Assembly: GCF_003664035.1 (NCBI RefSeq)
Contig: NZ_RCCK01000015.1
Coordinates: 62,001-126,000 of the forward strand
From: Pedobacter alluvionis
GTDB taxonomy: Bacteria > Bacteroidota > Bacteroidia > Sphingobacteriales > Sphingobacteriaceae
Reading direction: 5' to 3'
Length of the DNA: 64,000 nucleotides
This document shows, piece after piece, positions 15,263 to 24,326 of this stretch. Below the pieces are notes generated by a model that made no database searches, was not told the origin of the DNA, and worked only from the letters and a program-made list of their open reading frames with translations. How positions within the stretch are numbered: position 1 is the first letter of the stretch; every line of letters begins with the position of its first letter. Both the position numbers and the translations under genes were made by a program.

Positions 15263-18124
15263 TTATTTCCCAAATAAAGTTTTATAAATAGAGTATTTGT
15301 AGTTATCCTCAACTGCGCTGGCCAAAAAATAAGGCGCTTCAAAAAGTTCGGTCAGTTTTTTTCTTAATTCGGAAAGAAATTCTGGTTTGATTTCTTCTAA
15401 ATAGGCTCCCGATAGATTTTGCCTGCCCGATTTAAACCAAACGCCATCTGCGCTCATGGTTTTTACTACATATAAATTTGGCTCTACAAAACTTTTGCCC
15501 GAAAATTGTTCGTAAGCATAAGTATATAATAAGGTTTGGATCAACGCTTTATTAATATGTTTGCCGTCAGAGTTGAATAACTCTGGAATATCTTTAAAAG
15601 TTAACTTGTCACTACCGGTTTTATAATCAATAATTTTAGTAACGCCGTCTTTAACATCAACACGATCGATAAAGCCAAAAATTTTAACGCTGGCTTCATT
15701 CCCTCTTAACGGAAAACTGATTTCAGCCTCTACCTTTTGTTCCAGACTAATAATATTAAAAGGGGTTTGTGCTTCATCCTGATTTAAAATGATATTCACA
15801 TACGCATCTACAATGGATAAAATAACCTTTTGCATGCCTTTGTATTCCATTATCATATCTGGATTTTTGAACATCACAGCATTAAAGGCTTTTTGTATCA
15901 GATTAGGAATCTGTTTGCGTTTCTCTTTAATACGTTCGGCAGTAATTTCAGCAGACCTTAAATCCTCGTAAAAATACTCCATCACTTTGTGCAGGATTGA
16001 ACCAATTTCGTTGGCCTCTACCACTGCACTGATCTCTTTAGGTTCCTTAATACCTGCAATATAATTGAAAAAGAAATCTATCGGGTTGGAAATGTATTGA
16101 GTGAGTGCCGAAGGCGAAAGTACCTTCTTTTTATCAAGGTATTTTTGAAGTGTTTCCTGGATAAAGGCATTATTGGTCTTTTCGATCTTTACTTCTTTAA
16201 AAGGCTCGGTTTTTACCTCCAGATTAAGTTCATTATAGGCAAAATCGAAACCGCTTTCGTACTCAAGCTGCTTTAAAATTCTGCTGGCTTCACCTGAAGT
16301 AGATTCGTCGGTTAGGCTGTTATAGACAAAATTGATATTCTTTGCTCGTTGTAATAGACGGTACACCATGTATGAGGAAATGGCGTCAAGATTTTCAAGA
16401 ACAGGAAGGCCGTAAACACGACGGATGGAATCGGGAATAAAACTATTGCCAATGGATGATTTTGGAATAATACCTTCATTAAAGCCTAAAATTACCACCT
16501 TATCAAAGTTTAAATTCCGGGTTTCAAGTAATCCCATCACCTGAATGCCATTCAGCGGATCGCCTGAAAGCGGTACAGCGATGGCCTGAAGCGATTTTTG
16601 GACGAGGTAAATTACAAAAGGGATTTCTTCTTTACCGATGTGGTTACTAAAGGTATCGTGCAAACGGTTTAACTCCTGTATGGTTTTTACAAACAGTTCT
16701 GCATCGATTTTTTTAAGTGTTTTTGCATTTGATAACCGGGTTAACACATAATCCAGTACATCCAGTAAATTAGTAACCACATGCTGCGGATCATCGATTT
16801 TCTTATAAAAAGTTTCAAACAGTCCGCTTTGCCTTAACAGGCGTTTATGATCGATCTCCACTTTGTTTTCTTCCAACAGTGCGGTTAAAATTTTATCCCG
16901 CATTTTCTGGGTAAGGCCAGTTAAAGGATGCGTTAAAAAAGCTTCTACATTTTTATAACTTACTTTGTCCCGCTGTAAAATTTCCAGCTGACTCCCTAAC
17001 CATAAATCAACCAGGCCAAAAATACTTGAGGTTGATAAAGCAAAACCCATGGTTACGTTGAGGTCGATTTCTTTTCCATTCAGGTTAGTTGGAATCGTTT
17101 GTAGCGTGGGGATCAACAGGTTTTCATCTGCCAAAACTACTACTGTTTTCCCAATAGTTTCGGCTGCTGTATAATCTTCCTCTAAAATATTGTTCAGGAT
17201 TTTGGCCTGTGCAGATTGTCCCTGAACCTTAAAAACATTGACCTGGTGTGGGACAGATTTCATTAAACTTTCCTGTCCTGCAAATTCATTTTTCAATCCA
17301 AGCTGGTTGATGTTTTTACGTAAAAACAAACCTGCTTCCTGCGAAACATCATCTAAATAATAGGTATCGGCATCAAAATAAAATAATGCCTTTTCAGCAT
17401 CTTGTAGCTGGGTAAATATTTTAGCCTCGGCCCTGCTTAATGCATTAAACCCCACAAAAATGATCTTACCTTTATTGAAATTCGAAATAAATTCCTGGTG
17501 ATTCGTAATATCATCAGCCAGATGGCGGTAAACGGAACCATTAGTTAAATATCCCTGTTCTTTGAGCGTTGCATGGAATTTATGGTAAAGTTTGGGCATC
17601 CTTCGCCACATCTTGATGAAAAGCTCCTGTTGTTTTTTATGTTTTCCTTCTGAATAGGAAGTCCAGAACTGGGAAAGAAATTCATATTGTTCCGGACTTA
17701 AATAATCGAAATCCTTGTTTATAACCGATATATCTTCCAGATCGCGGTATAATTTTTCAGCATCAACCAGATCGGCATCAATCTGATTAAAATCGCTTAA
17801 GATGATCTTTGCTAAGGGAAAAAATTTGTGACTTGATATGTTTTCGAGCTTCTCTTCGGCGAGCAGTTGGTTATAAATTCGGTGAAGGGTAAAAAACTGC
17901 AGGTAAAAATCTGCTATTTTATAACTGGTAGAACTGGCAAAGAATTCCTGTATGGTAAAAAATGACGGACTGAAAAATGGTTTCCCGATGATATCAGCAA
18001 AGTGTTTCTGCAAATACGCAGATGGACGTTTGTTGTTGAAAACGATCGCACAGTTTTCCAGCTGATTTCCAAACCGGGCAACTAAATCTTCGGCAACTTC
18101 CTGTAAAAATGGTTTCATCTGCAT
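15263..18124 (-). CDS. AddB-like PD-(D/E)XK nuclease subunit
   Basis: 953 aa. The N-terminal two thirds is an inactivated helicase scaffold (IVFNNKRPSAYLQKHFADII has no Walker A; VILGFNEGIIPKSSIGNSF matches AddB motif). The C-terminus is a PD-(D/E)XK nuclease: GSILHKVMEYFYEDL, then IFGFIDRVDVKDG and KIIDYKTGS carrying the catalytic D and DxK. AddAB resects double-strand breaks for RecA. Only one cysteine (Cys24) exists, so the four-Cys Fe-S cluster of canonical AddB is missing; the usual Cys-Pro-Phe spot reads NPIDFFF. It starts 1 nt after the addA stop. Confidence 0.85.
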   Translation of the reverse strand: MQMKPFLQEVAEDLVARFGNQLENCAIVFNNKRPSAYLQKHFADIIGKPFFSPSFFTIQEFFASSTSYKIADFYLQFFTLHRIYNQLLAEEKLENISSHKFFPLAKIILSDFNQIDADLVDAEKLYRDLEDISVINKDFDYLSPEQYEFLSQFWTSYSEGKHKKQQELFIKMWRRMPKLYHKFHATLKEQGYLTNGSVYRHLADDITNHQEFISNFNKGKIIFVGFNALSRAEAKIFTQLQDAEKALFYFDADTYYLDDVSQEAGLFLRKNINQLGLKNEFAGQESLMKSVPHQVNVFKVQGQSAQAKILNNILEEDYTAAETIGKTVVVLADENLLIPTLQTIPTNLNGKEIDLNVTMGFALSTSSIFGLVDLWLGSQLEILQRDKVSYKNVEAFLTHPLTGLTQKMRDKILTALLEENKVEIDHKRLLRQSGLFETFYKKIDDPQHVVTNLLDVLDYVLTRLSNAKTLKKIDAELFVKTIQELNRLHDTFSNHIGKEEIPFVIYLVQKSLQAIAVPLSGDPLNGIQVMGLLETRNLNFDKVVILGFNEGIIPKSSIGNSFIPDSIRRVYGLPVLENLDAISSYMVYRLLQRAKNINFVYNSLTDESTSGEASRILKQLEYESGFDFAYNELNLEVKTEPFKEVKIEKTNNAFIQETLQKYLDKKKVLSPSALTQYISNPIDFFFNYIAGIKEPKEISAVVEANEIGSILHKVMEYFYEDLRSAEITAERIKEKRKQIPNLIQKAFNAVMFKNPDMIMEYKGMQKVILSIVDAYVNIILNQDEAQTPFNIISLEQKVEAEISFPLRGNEASVKIFGFIDRVDVKDGVTKIIDYKTGSDKLTFKDIPELFNSDGKHINKALIQTLLYTYAYEQFSGKSFVEPNLYVVKTMSADGVWFKSGRQNLSGAYLEEIKPEFLSELRKKLTELFEAPYFLASAVEDNYKYSIYKTLFGK

Positions 18125-18125
18125 A

Positions 18126-21100
18126 TTATACTAATTTCAATTTGCCTTTAACTGCGTAGAAAAGATAGGTTTTGATATTCTGATAACCCATTTCACTAAG
18201 TAAGGTTCTGTAATTATTTACCTGTTCAATGTGTTTATCGCTTTCTTCCAAAGTAAATTTATAATCAAGGATAATTACTTCATCGGCGTTGATCAATACC
18301 CGATCAGGACGGTGTAGTTTTCCATTGGCGTCAATAATATTTTTTTCTACAATGCTTTCGCTTGCGTTAGCAAAAATGGCCTGCAGTTCGGGATTGTTCA
18401 ATACTTCCAGTGCAGAATCGGTTAATTTCTGCTTTTCTTCTTCTTTGATAATGCCCTGCAAAACCAGGTTTGTGGTGTAATCTTCTACTTCATTTGTATT
18501 ACTTGCACTGGCTAGAATATCGTGTAATAAGGATCCCTTTCTGCCTGATTTTTCAATGTTAACCAGGTGTTTTAAATGTTTTTCTGCTGAGGGAACATAA
18601 AGTTCCGATAAACGGGTTGTGGTTGGATAACTAGTTAAGTTGATGAAATTCGAATCTTCCGCCTTACTTTCAACAATTACAGGTTCTACAATTTCGTACA
18701 CACCGTTTTCATCAAACTGCTCATCAAAAGTGAAATTGATTACATCACCCATGTTGGATAATTTCAATTCCTTTTTAGCCATTGTAGCAATGTATAGATA
18801 ATCTTTGGATCGTGTGGTAGCCACATAAAGCATGTTGAGCGCATCCATATTATTATAAAGAAGCTCTTCGTAATATGCCTTTGCAATTGCCGAATCAGCC
18901 AATGCTTCATTGTATTTTAAAGGAATGCCTTTCAATTCTTTATAAACCGTTTCTTCTGATGAAACCCAAAAAGTGCTATTGGGTTTACCTTTAATTTCCC
19001 AGTTGCAAAAAGGTACAAAAACGGCCCTAAAGGCTAAACCTTTTGATTTGTGGATAGTAATAATCTGTATCGCATCAGCACCTTCAGGCGATGGTAATGA
19101 TTTTTTAATGCCGTCTTCTTCCCACCAGGTTAAAAATGAAATGATGCCCTTTTCGCCAAGTTTTGCAGCAGAAGCTGTCAGATCTCTAAATGCAAGTAAA
19201 TAGGGAAGGTTGGCAGTTAAGTTTTTCAACCTATAACTTTCAATTAATATCTCTACAAGCTCGGGAAGTGGAAATTGTAGCCAACTTTGCCAGTTTTCGC
19301 ATAGCTCAACCGGTAAAACCGTGGTAAGTGTACTTAAAGGTTTATTGCTAAGGTTTAGGTAATAATTGGCATCAATCTCTTTTTCGTGCAGAGAATGATA
19401 AAGTGCAATACAATTTGCTTTATATAATGCTGTTTGTGCTTCTAAACCAATAAGTACTTTTAAAGTGTTAATAATGAGCTGTATGGCTGAGTTGTTGGAA
19501 ATCAATAATGCATCGCCAGACAAAACGGGCAAGCTATGTTCCATTAATTTTTTAACAGTTAATAAAGCTTCGCTGTTCGAACGAACTAAAATGGCAATAT
19601 CTTTTAGCGCATACTGCTGTTCGTTTTTGAGGTAATTTATTTCTTCAACAATATCATCTAAGGCTATATCTCTAAAAACAGTTTCTGTAAACCGGGCTTC
19701 ATGAGGTGCATGATCTTTACCAAACTTTTTAATCTTAATCGTTCCTCCTTTTAAGGTATTGGTAGCAAAGTTTTGGGTAGAGCCACCGTAAATATCGGTA
19801 ATAATTTGTTGGTAGTGTTGTTCTTGCCACCAATTGGAAATGCTTTCGGGTTTGGTCGCCAGGTTTTCGTTCAGTTCGTTCTGCAACGTTAATGGGATAG
19901 CCTTATAAAGAAAATTATTGAAAGTGATGATGTTTTCAGCACTCCTGTAATTTTCTTCTAAACTTTCTTCCAATACATTTTCAGCACCGACATCTAACTT
20001 GGCATGTTTATGCAGAATGTTCCAATCTCCATTGCGCCAGCGGTAAATAGACTGTTTTGTGTCGCCAACAATCAAGTGATCAATTAAATCCTGACTAGGC
20101 GTAGCCATCGCATTTGTCAAGAGCGATTTAAAACTTCCCCACTGACTGGTAGAAGTATCCTGAAATTCATCGAATAAAAAATTGCGGTAGCGGTTGCCGA
20201 CTTTCTCCCAGATAAAAGAAGGATTGTCGCCGGCATCTTCTGTAATTCCGGATATCAGTTTTTGTGCATCACTGATCAGCAGGTTATCATTTTCGGCCCG
20301 GTATTCTTTCAATAACACAGCGATTTCCTGCATCAACCTTAAATAATAAAGGTTTTTATTAAAAGCGATAGCCAAACTGTAGTTCGGTAAATGCGTTAAA
20401 TAATGCGCTTTTAACTTTTGCAGTATCGGATTTACCGTGTCATAAGCTTCAGGAAAATTTGCATTCTTTTGAAACCATTCCTCAGGCTCATCAATTAAAT
20501 TGAAAAGTGGTTCAATCTTTGAAAAATCGCCCCTGGCAACCAGAATAATTTTAGCCAGCGGACTTCTAGATTTCCCTTTTAGGTGTTCAGTTTCTACCCC
20601 GATTACATTTAAAGCTTCGTTGGCTTCTGTTGCCAGCGAAACCAGTTCATCTTCAAAGTTCTTGATTTCTGCCTTGGTAATACTGATGTATTTTTTAAAT
20701 AACTCGTCGATGTTTTCTAAACCTAAAGCGCTAACCGCATCTTCAAAAATCTGGAAACGTTCCGAAAATATTTCGCCGATCAGGTTATAGAGTTCGAATT
20801 TATAATTCCAGCTTTTATTGTCGCTGATACGTTCTATGGCCAGGTCGATAATCCATTGCAAAAGTTGTTTATTATGATCTAAAGCTTCATCCAGTTTATT
20901 TACGAGATCGTCTTTCACCTTATCATAATTCATTTCTAAATTATAATCGGCATTAAGGCCCAGTTCGAAAGCAAAACCCCGAATTACTTTTTGCACAAAA
21001 CCATCAATGGTGCTCACCGAAAAACGGCTGTAATCGTGCAAAATTTTGCGATAAATTTTGTCTGCTTTAAACTGCAGTTCCTGAGGACTTAATATCGGAT

Positions 21101-21344
21101 AGGCGAGTAAAATGATTTTCCGATAATCTTCGATTTTTTTTGATGGATTGCCCTTTGCCAACCCTAACAATACCTCTAAAATCCGGGTTTTCATTTCCTC
21201 CGTGGCCTTGTTGGTAAAGGTTACCGCTAAAATTTCGCGGTATTTATTGTCGCCGCTGAAAAGCAACGTGAGATAATGTGCAGTTAAACTGAACGTTTTA
21301 CCAGAACCTGCGGAGGCTTGAAGAATTTTGAGGGGTTGGGGCAT
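18126..21344 (-). CDS. UvrD/AddA-like helicase-nuclease
   Basis: 1072 aa. Superfamily 1A helicase motifs in order: Walker A ASAGSGKTFSL at residues 10-20, AVTFTNKATEEM (Ia), FLFDEFQDTSTSQW (II), IVGDTKQSIYRWRNGD (III), TIHKSKGLAF (V) and LNMLYVATTRSKDYLYI (VI). The C-terminus holds a RecB-like nuclease with HRPDRVL and IILDYKFT. With the following gene it makes the two-subunit end-resection machine that replaces RecBCD. It leads the pair; a PolyA-rich short leader is present but no clear promoter was found. Confidence 0.88.
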   Translation of the reverse strand: MPQPLKILQASAGSGKTFSLTAHYLTLLFSGDNKYREILAVTFTNKATEEMKTRILEVLLGLAKGNPSKKIEDYRKIILLAYPILSPQELQFKADKIYRKILHDYSRFSVSTIDGFVQKVIRGFAFELGLNADYNLEMNYDKVKDDLVNKLDEALDHNKQLLQWIIDLAIERISDNKSWNYKFELYNLIGEIFSERFQIFEDAVSALGLENIDELFKKYISITKAEIKNFEDELVSLATEANEALNVIGVETEHLKGKSRSPLAKIILVARGDFSKIEPLFNLIDEPEEWFQKNANFPEAYDTVNPILQKLKAHYLTHLPNYSLAIAFNKNLYYLRLMQEIAVLLKEYRAENDNLLISDAQKLISGITEDAGDNPSFIWEKVGNRYRNFLFDEFQDTSTSQWGSFKSLLTNAMATPSQDLIDHLIVGDTKQSIYRWRNGDWNILHKHAKLDVGAENVLEESLEENYRSAENIITFNNFLYKAIPLTLQNELNENLATKPESISNWWQEQHYQQIITDIYGGSTQNFATNTLKGGTIKIKKFGKDHAPHEARFTETVFRDIALDDIVEEINYLKNEQQYALKDIAILVRSNSEALLTVKKLMEHSLPVLSGDALLISNNSAIQLIINTLKVLIGLEAQTALYKANCIALYHSLHEKEIDANYYLNLSNKPLSTLTTVLPVELCENWQSWLQFPLPELVEILIESYRLKNLTANLPYLLAFRDLTASAAKLGEKGIISFLTWWEEDGIKKSLPSPEGADAIQIITIHKSKGLAFRAVFVPFCNWEIKGKPNSTFWVSSEETVYKELKGIPLKYNEALADSAIAKAYYEELLYNNMDALNMLYVATTRSKDYLYIATMAKKELKLSNMGDVINFTFDEQFDENGVYEIVEPVIVESKAEDSNFINLTSYPTTTRLSELYVPSAEKHLKHLVNIEKSGRKGSLLHDILASASNTNEVEDYTTNLVLQGIIKEEEKQKLTDSALEVLNNPELQAIFANASESIVEKNIIDANGKLHRPDRVLINADEVIILDYKFTLEESDKHIEQVNNYRTLLSEMGYQNIKTYLFYAVKGKLKLV

Positions 21345-21355
21345 ATTGTTTTTCT

Positions 21356-21400
21356 AATTCCCTCCTTTGGAGGGGGGGTACCCATAGGGCGGGGTGGCTA
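21356..21400. repeat. Dispersed GC-rich element, family D (copy 2)
   Basis: Read on the minus strand this is CACCCCGCCCTATGGGTACC followed by CCCTCCAAAGGAGGG, related to 11930-11966. The CCCTCC..GGAGGG part forms a hairpin. It lies in the short gap upstream of addA, between addA and tcdA. Confidence 0.5.
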
Positions 21401-21472
21401 CTATAGACTCATTATTATTTTACCCTAACTTACAACAATTTAAAATCTGCACGAAATCAGGATATCAATAAT

Positions 21473-22276
21473 TTAACTTCTATTTGGATTTTTATTTTTC
21501 CTTTTATTAAGTGTTTTATGACTGATCCTTGCCGGACGTTCGGCCATTTCGATGGGCAGGCCGAGCAAATCGCGGATCACCACCGATGCACATGCACCAC
21601 CAAATGCTGCGGGCAGATAAGAAACTGTGCCATAAGCAGAACGTTTGAAATTACTTCCATCCGTCATAATCATAGAATTTTTATCCATTTCTTCTGTAGA
21701 AAAAACTGCCTTTATTTTTGCTGCGTTAGGAAGTTTATTCAACCTTTTGCGCACATAACTTGCGAATACACATTGATAAGTATCAGGAAGAAGTGTAATT
21801 CTCAACCGTGTTGGATCCATTTTACCACCAGCACCCATCGAACTCACGATTGGAATGTTTTTTTCTAATGCAGTTCCCAACAAAGTAATTTTAGGCATCA
21901 CACTATCAATACAATCCATAATGTAATCGAATTTCGATTCTAAAATTTCCCTGCATTTTTCAGGCGTTAGGAAGGTATTTACCACATGAAGCTTTAATTC
22001 AGGGTTAATAGCAAGTAAACGTTCCTGCATAATTGCGGCTTTACTTACACCATGATTGGTTGCCAAAGCGGGTAGCTGCCTGTTTCGGTTGGTTGGATCT
22101 ACCACGTCACCATCAACAATAGTCATTTCTCCAATTCCTGAGCGGCAAATAAATTCGGCAGCAAAAGAACCCACTCCACCTAAACCGATTACCAAAACAT
22201 GTTTCGATTGGAGTTTATCTATTCCATCATTCCCAAGAAGAAGGGCAGAGCGTGAAAGCCAGCTAACATCAGACAT
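21473..22276 (-). CDS. tcdA: tRNA threonylcarbamoyladenosine dehydratase
   Basis: 267 aa from ATG 22276 (MSDVSWLSRSALLLG). It is an E1-like ThiF/MoeB-fold enzyme: VLVIGLGGVGSFAAEFICRS (nucleotide-binding), DGDVVDPTNRNRQLPA and DCIDSVMPKITLL. TcdA uses ATP to cyclise t6A at position 37 of ANN-decoding tRNAs to ct6A. The length and the SMGAGGKMDPTRLRI segment distinguish it from ThiF and MoeB. A GTG 21 nt upstream is in frame, but the ATG gives the canonical N-terminus. A palindromic element (family B) lies immediately upstream. Confidence 0.9.
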   Translation of the reverse strand: MSDVSWLSRSALLLGNDGIDKLQSKHVLVIGLGGVGSFAAEFICRSGIGEMTIVDGDVVDPTNRNRQLPALATNHGVSKAAIMQERLLAINPELKLHVVNTFLTPEKCREILESKFDYIMDCIDSVMPKITLLGTALEKNIPIVSSMGAGGKMDPTRLRITLLPDTYQCVFASYVRKRLNKLPNAAKIKAVFSTEEMDKNSMIMTDGSNFKRSAYGTVSYLPAAFGGACASVVIRDLLGLPIEMAERPARISHKTLNKRKNKNPNRS

Positions 22277-22293
22277 ATCAATTTTTATATTAG

Positions 22294-22359
22294 CCACAGA
22301 TGAAAAGGATGAACACAGATTTTCGGTTTTTGCCTGTATTGATCTGTGCTAATCTGTGG
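22294..22359. repeat. Palindromic element, family B (copy 1)
   Basis: The outer arms CCACAGAT (22294-22301) and ATCTGTGG (22352-22359) pair, and an inner CACAGAT/ATCTGTG pair lies within. The same words occur at 28770-28832. It ends only 17 nt before the tcdA start codon. Confidence 0.7.
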
Positions 22360-22437
22360 TTAGTTTTTTACTACATTTTGTCACGGAGACAAGGATTAAC
22401 GCGGAAATATTTTCTCACGTGGTTTCTATCTCAGTGG

Positions 22438-23091
22438 TTAACTTTTTAAGTTGTTCCAGTCTGCAAAAATACGAGCTTTAAGTTCATCAACTGTACATTT
22501 TTTTAAAATGGCTGCGGCCTGGTAAATTTCTTCAATCGAAATATCAGCATCATCTGTTTCCAGGAAAAAATTATTGGTACTTTGAATCAGTTTAGCTGCA
22601 CCAGAATTCTCTTTTAAAGCGGCAATTCCAAAAGATAAAAGGAATCCTTTATCTAATAATTGTTTGCCAAGCTCTTCGTTTTTATTAAAGCCGTGAATAA
22701 CCATGGGCGCTTTAACTTTTAATCGTTCTTTAATGGCAATTAACTCTGAAAAGCATTTAACACAGTGTAAAATCAGTGGTTTATTGATTTTTTCTGCCAA
22801 TTCGATTTGTTTTTCTAGGATAATGAGTTGATTTTCCAGATTTTCACCCCTTAACCGATCTAAGCCACACTCTCCAATCTGTTTTACATTTGTTTGATTC
22901 GCCACAACCTTCAGGTATTTCATCTGCAGTTCCAGGTGATCAATTTTCGCAAACCAGGGATGAAGTCCAACAGAAATTGGCTTGGTTTTGGGCATCGCTA
23001 AAAAGATATCGCTGGTTAACGACAAACTTTGAATGCTGATTACCCCAGGCTGGGTGGCAACTTTGTGGGTATGTACGTCTAAAAAATCCAT
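22438..23091 (-). CDS. TatD-family metal-dependent hydrolase
   Basis: 217 aa from ATG 23091. All the metal-site residues of the TatD amidohydrolase fold are present: DVHTHK (HxH), VGLHPWF, IGECGLDRL (Glu), ILHCVKC (His), MVIHGFN (His) and LETDDADI (Asp). TatD enzymes are 3'-5' DNA/RNA exonucleases or deacylases acting in repair or RNA quality control. It is somewhat short (typically 250-260). An upstream in-frame extension (to 23163) is hydrophobic and does not fit the family. It follows tcdA's region on the same strand but 160 nt apart. Confidence 0.88.
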   Translation of the reverse strand: MDFLDVHTHKVATQPGVISIQSLSLTSDIFLAMPKTKPISVGLHPWFAKIDHLELQMKYLKVVANQTNVKQIGECGLDRLRGENLENQLIILEKQIELAEKINKPLILHCVKCFSELIAIKERLKVKAPMVIHGFNKNEELGKQLLDKGFLLSFGIAALKENSGAAKLIQSTNNFFLETDDADISIEEIYQAAAILKKCTVDELKARIFADWNNLKS

Positions 23092-23265
23092 TACAAGGTA
23101 AAGATAAGTAAAAATGGAGATGGAAAATGTGAGACGGATGAGGCGAAATTGTTCATAGATCATGGTTGGAGGCCATTGGGCATAAAACCATCAACTAGAA
23201 TAGCTATTGAATATGGATAATATGTAAAGAATTTGCTAATCATCTACAAAATTGCTAGCCTTTAT

Positions 23266-23273
23266 TACATTTG
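23266..23273 (+). promoter_or_regulatory. -7 box of the thioredoxin-like gene
   Basis: TACATTTG fits TAnnTTTG and ends 20 nt before the ATG at 23294. The -33 element is not obvious. Confidence 0.4.
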
Positions 23274-23293
23274 ATTATTATTCATCGAAAATC

Positions 23294-23827
23294 ATGAAAA
23301 AATTAATCATTTTATTAACTGCCGTGCTGATTTCGACTGCGGCATTTAGTCAGGCGAAAAAAGAAGGCGTTCATATTTATAACCCACAGGCCAATGCCAG
23401 GGCGGAAATTGCTGCTGCTGTTGCAAAAGCTGCTAAAGAAAATAAACATGTTTTATTGCAGGTTGGAGGCAATTGGTGTACATGGTGCATCGCGTTCCAT
23501 AACCTGGTTGACAGCACCGCTACATTGAAAAAATACATCAACAATAATTTTGAAACCGTTTTGGTTAATTACAGTCCCGAGAATAAAAACGAAAGCATTT
23601 TGGCTAGCCTGGGTTACCCACAACGTTTTGGTTTTCCCGTATTTTTAATTTTAGACGGCAAAGGAAAAGTATTACATATTGAAAATTCTTCTTATTTAGA
23701 AACGGATGAAGTTGCGGCCAATGGTAAAAAGAAAGTTGGACATGACGTTAAAAAAATTACTTCATTTTTAAAGGGCTGGACCACAACGGCGGTAAATCCT
23801 GAAACTTATAAGCTAAAGGCTAAGTAG
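23294..23827 (+). CDS. Secreted thioredoxin-like protein
   Basis: 177 aa from ATG 23294. A signal peptide (MKKLIILLTAVLISTAAFSQ) precedes a thioredoxin fold with the redox motif NWCTWC near residue 62, the downstream cis-Pro segment RFGFPVFLILDGKG, and a C-terminal helix (VKKITSFLKGW). It probably works in the periplasm as a thiol oxidoreductase, with a partner not visible here. The relatively low net charge around CTWC does not tell whether it reduces or oxidises. Upstream in-frame codons to 23252 are not needed; the ATG chosen gives a clean signal peptide. Confidence 0.85.
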   Translation: MKKLIILLTAVLISTAAFSQAKKEGVHIYNPQANARAEIAAAVAKAAKENKHVLLQVGGNWCTWCIAFHNLVDSTATLKKYINNNFETVLVNYSPENKNESILASLGYPQRFGFPVFLILDGKGKVLHIENSSYLETDEVAANGKKKVGHDVKKITSFLKGWTTTAVNPETYKLKAK

Positions 23828-23875
23828 GTTTAAGGTAACAGGTGTAGGGTTTATGTAAACCTGGCAAGAACATAA

Positions 23876-23909
23876 AAAGCCGTTCTGATGTAAAAATCGG
23901 AACGGCTTT
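23876..23909. terminator. Bidirectional rho-independent terminator
   Basis: AAAGCCGTTCTGAT (23876-23889), loop of 6 nt, ATCGGAACGGCTTT (23896-23909), with T-rich sequence on both sides. It serves the thioredoxin gene (plus) and the small acidic gene (minus). Confidence 0.85.
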
Positions 23910-23913
23910 CTTG

Positions 23914-24123
23914 TTAATCGTTTAGCTCATCTTCGTCTACTTTATCATCGAGGTTTAGTTCATAAGAGGCTCTGGAAGCTTCATCAGCTTGCTCCAGTAG
24001 GTCTTTATCATGCTCAATACTGGCATCATCGCCACTAATTTCGTTGATATTTTCTACGTCGTCTTCTCTGCGTAAAGCATCGTTTGGATCATTTGAATAA
24101 TTGTCGTCTTCTGGATCTATCAT
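23914..24123 (-). CDS. Small acidic protein of unknown function
   Basis: 69 aa, starting MIDPEDDNYSNDP and rich in Asp/Glu (about one third of residues), with no hydrophobic core and no cysteine. It is predicted to be soluble and largely disordered. It has an ATG start and its own terminator, so it is probably real. I do not recognise the family; similar short acidic proteins are frequent in Sphingobacteriaceae. Confidence 0.65.
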   Translation of the reverse strand: MIDPEDDNYSNDPNDALRREDDVENINEISGDDASIEHDKDLLEQADEASRASYELNLDDKVDEDELND

Positions 24124-24266
24124 AACATTGAAGTTTTATCATTAAATAATCGTTTTGAAAGCGAAATTGTTTTGGGAAAAGGCTGAAAAGCATAAGTCCA
24201 AAGACTAAAGAAAAGTATATTCCTTGCAAATTTACGCATCCTTGGCTAACATGCCTGTTCTTTTAA

Positions 24267-24291
24267 AGATTCTTCGCTGCGCTCAGAATGA
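24267..24291. repeat. Half copy of the family A palindromic element
   Basis: AGATTCTTCGCTGCGCTCAG followed by AATGA matches the right arm of the element at 2249-2274 with a short internal change. The left arm is missing. It lies in the 200-nt gap between the GH3 gene and the acidic small gene. Confidence 0.5.
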
Positions 24292-24301
24292 AAATGTTAA
24301 G

Positions 24302-24321
24302 CCCTCTTTTTTAGAAGAGGG
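24302..24321 (-). terminator. Hairpin terminator after the GH3 gene
   Basis: CCCTCTT, a 6-nt loop, AAGAGGG, within 6 nt of the GH3 stop and followed by TTAACATTTTC on the minus strand. The U-tract is imperfect. Confidence 0.55.
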
Positions 24322-24326
24322 AGGGG

